Positions 1-6,839 of a DNA stretch of 6,839 bases are shown one piece after another. Below the pieces are notes generated by a model. That model saw nothing but the letters and a program-made list of their open reading frames with translations. It ran no database searches and was not told the DNA's origin. This stretch comes from Phycisphaerae bacterium (GTDB lineage Bacteria; Planctomycetota; Phycisphaerae; Sedimentisphaerales; Anaerobacaceae). Position numbers and translations under genes: made by a program. The stretch is taken from assembly GCA_030630315.1 (NCBI GenBank), contig DAOVNI010000090.1:1-6839 (forward strand). The letters are read 5' to 3'. Position 1 is the first letter of the stretch, and the number at the start of each line of letters is the position of its first letter.

Positions 1-2178
<2,178 letters not shown>

Positions 2179-2198
2179 AAGCTCCCTGATTTTGAACT

Positions 2199-2552
2199 TC
2201 AAGATGGTCCGCCGAGAACGAGCTTGATTTTTTTTATTTGGGCCCGCGGACACTGCTGCTGCAGTTCTTTGAGAAGCTCCGAGCTGCATAGTCGCAGCTC
2301 GTGCATATACGGCGGCAAATCTACTAACACTTTCAACCGGCCGGCGGAAATGTCGGCAATTTTACAGTGCCGGCGAAGTCCGGCCGGCAGCAGCTGGCTC
2401 CAGAGTTCAGCTACTGCACTGAACCTGGCCTGCTGCGGCGAAATACAATTCTCCATAAGCTGGCTGACGGCATCACCCAACCTGACTGTTCGGTCCCGCC
2501 TTCTCTTTGTTCGACGGTCGGCAATATTGCCTGGTTGTCGGCTGCCATCCAT
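2199..2552 (-). CDS. DUF721 / DciA-like protein
   Basis: Complete 117-residue protein. The first 25 residues are basic and look disordered (RRTKRRRDR). The rest fits the DUF721 (DciA) pattern: a helix with RLGDAVSQLM (24-33), a conserved-type AVAELWSQLLPAGLRRH (46-62) around Trp51, then ISAGRLKVLVDLPPYMHEL (68-86) and a closing helix and strand ending IKKIKLVLGG (107-115). DciA-type proteins bind DnaB and help load the replicative helicase in bacteria lacking DnaC/DnaI; other DUF721 proteins are uncharacterised. The placement between dnaN and gyrB fits a replication role. The ATG at 2552 is the only usual start, because an in-frame TGA lies six codons upstream. A weak GAG lies about 7 nt before it. 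It starts 26 nt after the dnaN stop, so it is probably co-transcribed and perhaps translationally coupled. Family assignment is by pattern; the helicase-loader role is inference. Confidence 0.82.
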   Translation of the reverse strand: MDGSRQPGNIADRRTKRRRDRTVRLGDAVSQLMENCISPQQARFSAVAELWSQLLPAGLRRHCKIADISAGRLKVLVDLPPYMHELRLCSSELLKELQQQCPRAQIKKIKLVLGGPS

Positions 2553-2578
2553 GACGTATCTCGTATTTCAATCCGGTA

Positions 2579-3685
2579 TTAACCCAGGTTGATTGGCATC
2601 AGGACATAGAGCAAATCCGGCCCACTTTTTATCAGGCCTGGTCTGTCCTGCTGGCCTAACTCCAATTTGAATTCCGGTGTTTTGATAACACGTAAGACAT
2701 CTATCAAATACTGTGGATTAAAGCCAATCTCTATCGGCTCGCCCTTATACTCTATCGGCATATTGACCTGAGCATCGCCGGTCTCCGGCGCCCTGCCGGA
2801 GAACACCAGGCTGTTCTCCCCGATAGAGAGCTTAATCCCCCTGGATTCCTCGCTCGTCAGCAGCGCCGAGCGGCGAATCGCACTCAATGCCGCCTCAGTT
2901 GACAGCGTTAACTTGTTGGTGTAGTCCGTCGGGATTATGTCCTCATACTTCGGGAAATTGCCTTCGACAATATTCGAGCTTATAACGACATTCGCACAGC
3001 TAAACAGTATCTGGTTATCTACACGTTTAACTGCAACAACCTCCTTATCGTGGGAGCCGATTTTTTCTAACAACGCCATCGTCTTGGCCGGCACTATTAT
3101 CTTTGTTGCCGCCATCTGCTCATCTGGGGCTGAAGCCAAGTTGACCCTGCAGCGAGCCAGTCTTCGCCCGTCAGTGGCAACCAACAACAGCTTTTTACCC
3201 TTAATCTCCCACAGCACGCCATTAATTGCATAACGACTACTCTCTCTCGCTGTGGCAAAGAGACACTGCTCAATGCCGGCCTGAAGCCCTTCTAAAGCAA
3301 TCTCCATATTAGCATCACCATCAAAGCTGGGGATGGCTGGGTATTGGCCTGGCTCCTGCCCATAAACTGTAAAGTGGCTGTCAACTCCTCTTATCTCACA
3401 GGAACCTTCGGTAGCTTGGAACGACAGGACCTCATCGACGCTTTCGCGGACAATGGCAGCCAGGTGGTCGGCCGGGACAACTACCTCGCCGGCTTCTTCA
3501 ATTTGAACTTCAGAAACCAGATAGTTGACACCAACCTCTAAGTCCGTAGCGCTAATCCGAACCTCTTTCTCGCCGGCGGCAATGTGCACACAGCGCAAGA
3601 TCGGCTTGGGTGTTCGGCTTGGTACCACAGACGTCAGCAGACCTAAAGCTTCTGTAAGTGCCGCTCTATTAAAATTTACTTTCAT
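2579..3685 (-). CDS. dnaN: DNA polymerase III beta subunit (sliding clamp)
   Basis: Complete 368-residue clamp, the normal family length (E. coli has 366). It forms the dimeric ring that tethers DNA polymerase III and docks many repair proteins. Visible family marks are the N-terminal MKVNFNRAALTEAL with VVPSRTPKPIL (20-30), ISATDLEVGV (44-53), VPADHLAAIVR (70-80), LLVATDGRRLA (167-177), VEGNFPKYEDIIP (240-252) and the C-terminal LLYVLMPINLG, whose Met lines the peptide-binding pocket. These cover all three clamp domains. The ATG at 3685 follows a good AGGGG Shine-Dalgarno at 3696-3692 with 6 nt spacing. It is the first gene of the minus-strand operon seen here, and dnaA is not upstream. I see no convincing sigma-70 promoter before it, only AT-rich DNA with small palindromes. 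Confidence 0.98.
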   Translation of the reverse strand: MKVNFNRAALTEALGLLTSVVPSRTPKPILRCVHIAAGEKEVRISATDLEVGVNYLVSEVQIEEAGEVVVPADHLAAIVRESVDEVLSFQATEGSCEIRGVDSHFTVYGQEPGQYPAIPSFDGDANMEIALEGLQAGIEQCLFATARESSRYAINGVLWEIKGKKLLLVATDGRRLARCRVNLASAPDEQMAATKIIVPAKTMALLEKIGSHDKEVVAVKRVDNQILFSCANVVISSNIVEGNFPKYEDIIPTDYTNKLTLSTEAALSAIRRSALLTSEESRGIKLSIGENSLVFSGRAPETGDAQVNMPIEYKGEPIEIGFNPQYLIDVLRVIKTPEFKLELGQQDRPGLIKSGPDLLYVLMPINLG

Positions 3686-3691
3686 AATGAA

Positions 3692-3696
3692 CCCCT
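3692..3696 (-). promoter_or_regulatory. Shine-Dalgarno site of dnaN
   Basis: AGGGG on the minus strand, six bases before the ATG at 3685. This fixes the dnaN start and is the strongest ribosome-binding site of the three replication genes. Confidence 0.75.
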
Positions 3697-3750
3697 ACAT
3701 TAAAACATCAAAAGAATTAAAATATCAGATTTTCAAACTTGGAAATATTG

Positions 3751-3774
3751 GTGTAGTTTACACTAAAAAACACC
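3751..3774. repeat. Small palindrome upstream of dnaN
   Basis: GTGTA-gtt-TACAC (3751-3763) has perfect 5-bp arms. A second possible pairing joins GGTGT (3750-3754) with ACACC (3770-3774). It lies 65-90 bases before the dnaN start and directly beside a DnaA-box-like sequence, so it could be an operator for the replication operon. That role is inference from symmetry and position only. Confidence 0.35.
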
Positions 3775-3782
3775 TGTCCACA
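3774..3782 (+). promoter_or_regulatory. Weak DnaA-box-like 9-mer
   Basis: CTGTCCACA matches the DnaA box TTATCCACA at 7 of 9 positions and lies in AT-rich DNA about 90 bases upstream of dnaN. Such matches occur by chance, so it counts only together with the better site at 4059-4067. Confidence 0.2.
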
Positions 3783-3842
3783 ATCTTTTTTCAAAAAAAG
3801 CCGGGGGATTCTGAATAAATAAAGTCGATATATAAACACCTG

Positions 3843-3928
3843 CCCTAAAGCGAATAACCCACCTAATATCCGGACTCAGTTTTAGGGTCTCAATACACAT
3901 ATTTTTAGGAGCGAAGTGGGCTAATATC
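3843..3928. repeat. Cluster of short direct and inverted repeats
   Basis: GCGAA followed by CTAATATC occurs twice, at 3850-3870 (8 nt between the parts) and at 3911-3928 (5 nt between). Around them CCCTAAA (3843-3849) is complementary to TTTAGGG (3881-3887), and TTTTAGG recurs at 3880-3886 and 3903-3909. This pattern suggests a degenerate protein-binding repeat or an old duplication of about 60 bases. No known element is recognised. Confidence 0.4.
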
Positions 3929-3962
3929 TTATTATTATTTATAGTTAAAAAGATAGTATTAG
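3921..3962. repeat. AT-rich inverted repeat
   Basis: CTAATA-TCTT (3921-3930) pairs with AAGA-tag-TATTAG (3950-3962), giving a 4-bp and a 6-bp stem separated by a 3-nt bulge around an AT-only-like loop. It overlaps the second CTAATATC repeat. Without a GC-rich stem it is not a typical terminator. An easily melted or protein-bound site is more plausible. Confidence 0.35.
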
Positions 3963-4058
3963 AAGTCATATAGCCTGTGAAATTCCTACATTTCAAACAT
4001 ATTTATTACTAATGCTTTATACAGTAAGCAGTTAAGAACAGCGGGCCTCTATTTACCC

Positions 4059-4067
4059 TGTGGAAAA
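4059..4067 (-). promoter_or_regulatory. DnaA-box-like 9-mer
   Basis: On the minus strand this reads TTTTCCACA, one mismatch from the DnaA box TTATCCACA. It lies to the right of the AT-rich stretch beside dnaN, where an origin could be expected. A single near-match is weak evidence by itself. Confidence 0.3.
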
Positions 4068-4212
4068 GGAGTTAAGTTATTTGTGAGTTTGTTTCGTAAA
4101 ACTAACAGGAGAAAGTGTTTAGTAGTGTCGAGATGTTGGTTATTGTGAGGTTCAACAAGTTAGTCAATAAATAATTCACCGTTGCGAGTACCAGCAGCGG
4201 CGGATTAAGTGC

Positions 4213-4252
4213 TTGTTTTTGGTCTGGGATAAGGTATATTAACTATTATAAT
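4213..4252 (+). promoter_or_regulatory. Candidate promoter for the activase gene
   Basis: Two readings are possible. TTGTTT (4213-4218) and TATATT (4235-4240) are 16 nt apart, which would start transcription near 4247, inside the following palindrome. Alternatively the perfect TATAAT at 4247-4252 is the -10 box, with only a poor -35. Either way the leader would be about 130 nt long. No other equally good pair was found closer to the gene. Confidence 0.4.
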
Positions 4253-4263
4253 AGTTGGCCAAC
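4241..4263. repeat. Two overlapping perfect palindromes, possible operator
   Basis: AACTATTATAATAGTT (4241-4256) is a perfect 16-bp palindrome. It overlaps a second perfect palindrome, GTTGGCCAAC (4254-4263), by three bases. The first contains TATAAT on both strands and lies at or just after the candidate -10 box. That is the usual place for a repressor operator controlling the activase gene. The binding protein is unknown, and no regulator gene is in the window. Confidence 0.55.
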
Positions 4264-4316
4264 AAAGAGAAGTGCTTACGACGGAAAGAGCGTAGCGGGG
4301 CGTAGTGAGACCAGAT

Positions 4317-4360
4317 CAGCCGGGGTGGGCCCCTTTCTCAGTCAGTGGGCGCAGCGGCTG
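4317..4360 (+). promoter_or_regulatory. GC-rich hairpin in the activase leader
   Basis: CAGCCG (4317-4322) is complementary to CGGCTG (4355-4360). Inside this stem GGGG (4322-4325) can pair with CCCC (4330-4333) across a TGGG loop, sharing one base with the outer stem. It ends 29 bases before the start codon and does not cover the ribosome-binding site. No T-run follows, so it is not a simple intrinsic terminator. It matches no riboswitch I recognise. Confidence 0.35.
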
Positions 4361-4382
4361 GGTATCAGTATCGGGTATGAGT

Positions 4383-4386
4383 GGAG
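4383..4386 (+). promoter_or_regulatory. Ribosome-binding site deciding the activase start
   Basis: GGAG lies 3 nt before the ATG at 4390, which is close spacing. The in-frame GTG at 4381 is the only other start, because an in-frame TGA lies at 4378-4380. That GTG has no good upstream site, so ATG 4390 is preferred. The two differ by three residues. Confidence 0.5.
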
Positions 4387-4389
4387 AAT

Positions 4390-6839
4390 ATGGAGAAAGA
4401 GAATAAGGGAAAAGCAGGAAGCCGGGCGAAAGACCTCTTTGTGGGTTTTGATGTTGGCAGCAGTTTTATACATTATGCGGTTCTTACTGAAGACAAGGAA
4501 ATAATATATTCTCCGAAACCAATAATGCACTTTGCCAATCCGCTCGAAGCCATAAAACAGGCCTGGCGGGACATAATAAAACGATTCAATAAAGATAAGA
4601 TAAAGAATACCGCGTTTACAGGAAGCGGAGCAAAGTCCTTTCCAGGCGTTATGGAAAGTTTAACGTATGATTTTGATAGTGTAACAATTCCCAAAGGGGC
4701 GGAGCTGGTTGGTCCGGAGGCAGAATATATTTTCCATATAGGAGCAAAGGATGCGTACTTTTTCAATTTAAAGAATGTAAATGGTAAGAAGATTATTCAA
4801 GAGTGGAGAACAGGAACCAAATGCGGGGGTGGCTCCGGCACGTTAATAGAAAAGCAGTGTAGAAGATTGTTCGAGGGCGAAATTCCTGATCCGGAATTAG
4901 AAGATACTGCAATAGCCGGAGACGAAAGGCAAAGAGAAGATATTATAACAAGAAACAGGGCGAAACTACAATTAAGACTGGAAAATATATTTTTTAAAGC
5001 GGAAGGTGAAGCCCAAAAGTCAAAAGAGCCGAGTGAGTTTTTAGCAAGATGCGGCGTCGTAATTCAATCTGATTTAATTCATAAGCAAAATGAAGGTGCA
5101 AAAAGAGAAGATAATCTGGCAGGACTTTTTAAGACGGTTGCAAGAAATTATAAAATCGATGTTCTTGGGGCAAGACCGTTTGAAGAGTGTAAAAATTATA
5201 ATAGCGCGATAGTAACAGGGGGCGTTTTCACTAATGAGCTTATAAGGGGAAATTTAGAGAATCTCCTTGGAATTTCTATAAAAAGGCCTGAACATTACCA
5301 TAACATAGCAGCCGTAGGTGCAGCCTTAAAGGGAATAGAAGAAAACAACAGCGTTGTTTTTAATCTTGAACAGCTTGAAAAGGTTGCGGCGCATAGTAGG
5401 GAAAAAAGGCAGTTTGCCCCTCCTCTTTTTAAATATCTTGAAAAAGTAAACGAGAAGAACGAACACCTGGAAGAAAAAGTACAAGAAGGAACGGAGGTTA
5501 TAATAGGTATTGATGGGGGAAGCACGACAACAAAGGGGGCTTTGGTTGAGTTAAAGACGGGAAGACTTCTTGATAAGCTTTACATTAAAACTTACGGCAA
5601 TCCCGAAGAGTCATTGAAGCGTGTTATAAAATACTTGAGCAGACACAAAGACAGGGTGATTGTCAAGGGGGTCGGTGCTACCGGTTCTGCGAGAAAACTC
5701 TGTGAGAAAATCTTGGTTAGCAAGAAAAAATCTGATGAATTAGCAAAAGCAGGAATAGAAATTACAGATAAAATAACCGATGAAATTACCTGTCATGCCC
5801 TCGGCGTCAAACACTATGATTCTGATATTGACACCATTTTTGAAGTAGGCGGCCAGGACATGAAGTTTACCAGTTTTGCCGGGGATGGAACGGTTAAAGA
5901 AGCAAAAATGAATTATAGCTGTCAGGCTGGTTCCGGCCAGACTCTTGAAAATATGGCTGACGTTATAAATTTGAATGTAGAAGATTCTTTGCAAGAGGCC
6001 GGGTTAAAGGCAGGAAGAGTTCCAATAATTGACTCGACTTGCGGTGTTTTTATGGAGATGGATGAAAACCGGCTCATAGCAGAGGGTTTCAATAAAGAGG
6101 AGATATCCGCTGCGATACTAAGAGGAACGGCTGCGAGTTATTATTATAAATTTGTTGGCGGCCCTCAGCATGTCGGGGGAAAATGTTCTGCTCAGGGCGG
6201 CCCCCCCTTAGGAAAAGCTTTTCTCGCTGCACTTGCGCAAGTTACAGATAAAGAAATAGAGGCCTATCCTCATAGGGAAATGTTCGGAGCATGGGGGCAG
6301 GCCCTGGACATCATTGAAAACATAAGGCAATTAGAGGAACAGAACAAAAGGTATGAATCTGCCTTCAGAGGCTGGAATTTGGTGGATATGCCTTTTGAGA
6401 AACAAAAAATTTCGTGCAGGGAGTTATTTAAAGAGAAATCCTGCGGCGTAAGGGATTGTCAGCTCGAGGTTTTTTCTATTGAAGACGACAAAATAATTAC
6501 AGGGGGCTTCTGTCCCAGGGGAAATTCCGAGGCAGTTGCGAAACCAAAAACAAATTATGTGGAAAGGTATCATAAGATATATGAAAAACATTTCAAAAGG
6601 CAGGGAGACCTGTTGGAAGACATCTCTTCCGCCGAAATAGATAAAGAGCGAATAAAAACGGTAGGGATTAAGAGGAGTACCGCAACACTTGGAGGGAAGG
6701 GAATCTGGAGCGCTGCTTTATTCAAAAAACTCGGGTTTCTTCCTGTTGTATCGCCGAGAACCGGTAAAGAAATAGCAAAAATAGGCATCGACAACTCAAG
6801 AACAGACTTCTGTATAGCGAGAAAAATAGCCACAGGACA
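4390..6839 (+). CDS. Fused CoA-dehydratase-activase-type protein (two BcrAD/BadFG modules plus DUF2229), 3' end outside the window
   Basis: At least 816 codons are open to the window edge. The family is ATP-driven iron-sulfur activases (HgdC type), which inject low-potential electrons into a partner reductase. Module 1 (about 17-320) has FVGFDVGSS with Asp21, TGSGAK (77-82), HIGAKD (116-121), KCGGGSG with Cys145 and RCGVVIQSD with Cys221. Module 2 (about 370-645) has IGIDGGSTTTKGA with Asp375, GATGSARKL (429-437), EVGGQDMKF (485-493), SCQAGSGQTLE with Cys511 and DSTCGVF with Cys551. In HgdC the matching two cysteines hold the [4Fe-4S] cluster at the dimer interface. A cysteine-rich segment follows (Cys676, 685, 690, 708), then a DUF2229-like start at VGIKRSTATLGG (758). 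The protein is probably cytoplasmic, as no signal peptide is seen. Full-length relatives reach 1000-1400 residues and their substrates are unknown. Arg codons are mostly AGA/AGG, unlike gyrB. Confidence 0.93.
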   Translation, partial: MEKENKGKAGSRAKDLFVGFDVGSSFIHYAVLTEDKEIIYSPKPIMHFANPLEAIKQAWRDIIKRFNKDKIKNTAFTGSGAKSFPGVMESLTYDFDSVTIPKGAELVGPEAEYIFHIGAKDAYFFNLKNVNGKKIIQEWRTGTKCGGGSGTLIEKQCRRLFEGEIPDPELEDTAIAGDERQREDIITRNRAKLQLRLENIFFKAEGEAQKSKEPSEFLARCGVVIQSDLIHKQNEGAKREDNLAGLFKTVARNYKIDVLGARPFEECKNYNSAIVTGGVFTNELIRGNLENLLGISIKRPEHYHNIAAVGAALKGIEENNSVVFNLEQLEKVAAHSREKRQFAPPLFKYLEKVNEKNEHLEEKVQEGTEVIIGIDGGSTTTKGALVELKTGRLLDKLYIKTYGNPEESLKRVIKYLSRHKDRVIVKGVGATGSARKLCEKILVSKKKSDELAKAGIEITDKITDEITCHALGVKHYDSDIDTIFEVGGQDMKFTSFAGDGTVKEAKMNYSCQAGSGQTLENMADVINLNVEDSLQEAGLKAGRVPIIDSTCGVFMEMDENRLIAEGFNKEEISAAILRGTAASYYYKFVGGPQHVGGKCSAQGGPPLGKAFLAALAQVTDKEIEAYPHREMFGAWGQALDIIENIRQLEEQNKRYESAFRGWNLVDMPFEKQKISCRELFKEKSCGVRDCQLEVFSIEDDKIITGGFCPRGNSEAVAKPKTNYVERYHKIYEKHFKRQGDLLEDISSAEIDKERIKTVGIKRSTATLGGKGIWSAALFKKLGFLPVVSPRTGKEIAKIGIDNSRTDFCIARKIATG

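Larger units (their letters stand above)
3686..4389. other. Divergent intergenic region between dnaN and the activase gene
   Basis: About 700 bases with no convincing gene on either strand. From 3690 to roughly 4080 it is AT-rich, with T and A tracts (for example 3786-3799), short direct and inverted repeats and two DnaA-box-like 9-mers. From about 4180 it becomes GC-richer, apart from the AT palindrome at 4241-4256. It must hold the promoters of both flanking transcription units. Position beside dnaN plus AT-richness makes it a possible replication origin, but the box count is low. Short frames here, such as one on the minus strand at 3763-3996, start with TTG, lack a ribosome-binding site and resemble nothing I know. 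Confidence 0.8.

Noticed and set aside
3785..3800. T-run and A-run resembling a terminator stem
   Set aside because: The arms are pure A/T with a single-base loop, and no gene ends here on either strand; better seen as an A/T tract.
3763..3996. 77-codon minus-strand frame upstream of dnaN
   Set aside because: Begins with TTG, no Shine-Dalgarno, AT-rich composition and no recognisable protein features.
3686..4389. CRISPR array, tRNA or insertion sequence in the intergenic region
   Set aside because: No regularly spaced repeats, no cloverleaf and no terminal inverted repeats with a transposase frame were found.
4377..4406. Nine-residue frame ATG AGT GGA... overlapping the activase start
   Set aside because: Too short and without a clear ribosome-binding site; the overlap with ATG 4390 is probably chance.
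4342..4766. Two overlapping minus-strand frames opposite the start of the activase
   Set aside because: Antisense to the module 1 ATP-binding motifs, which are clearly coding on the plus strand.

Overview
The window looks like a chromosomal segment of an anaerobic or facultatively anaerobic bacterium. It has two halves transcribed away from each other, with about 700 bases of non-coding DNA between them. A planctomycete (Phycisphaerae-like) origin is my best guess. It rests on the long GyrB form, on a DUF721 gene lying between dnaN and gyrB, and on the redox activase next door. None of these is diagnostic, and no rRNA or tRNA is present to settle it.

The left half (minus strand, 3685 down to 1) is a replication operon in the order dnaN, DUF721/DciA-like, gyrB. 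dnaN (beta sliding clamp) and the DUF721 gene are complete. gyrB runs off the left edge after about 708 codons. The gaps are short (26 and 72 nt), so co-transcription is likely. The three products fit together as polymerase clamp, probable helicase-loading factor and supercoil control. dnaA, which often precedes dnaN, is not in the window.

The middle (3686-4389) carries no convincing gene. Its left two thirds are AT-rich, with A/T tracts, small direct and inverted repeats and two DnaA-box-like 9-mers. This makes it a weak to moderate origin candidate. Its right end holds a 16-bp perfect palindrome containing TATAAT, then a GC-rich stretch that can fold into a hairpin ahead of the right-hand gene.

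The right half (plus strand, 4390 to the edge) is one long open frame of at least 816 codons with no stop. It encodes a large CoA-dehydratase-activase-type protein. Two BcrAD/BadFG ASKHA ATPase modules lie in tandem, followed by a cysteine-rich segment and the start of a DUF2229 domain. It belongs to the ATP-dependent iron-sulfur reductases that drive low-potential electron transfer. The large fused forms have no firmly established substrate. Its Arg codon use (about 35 of 41 AGA/AGG) differs sharply from gyrB (about 19 of 52), so it may have a different history from the replication operon.

The most interesting items are the fused activase with its divergent first module, the palindromic promoter region in front of it, and the possible origin between the two transcription units.
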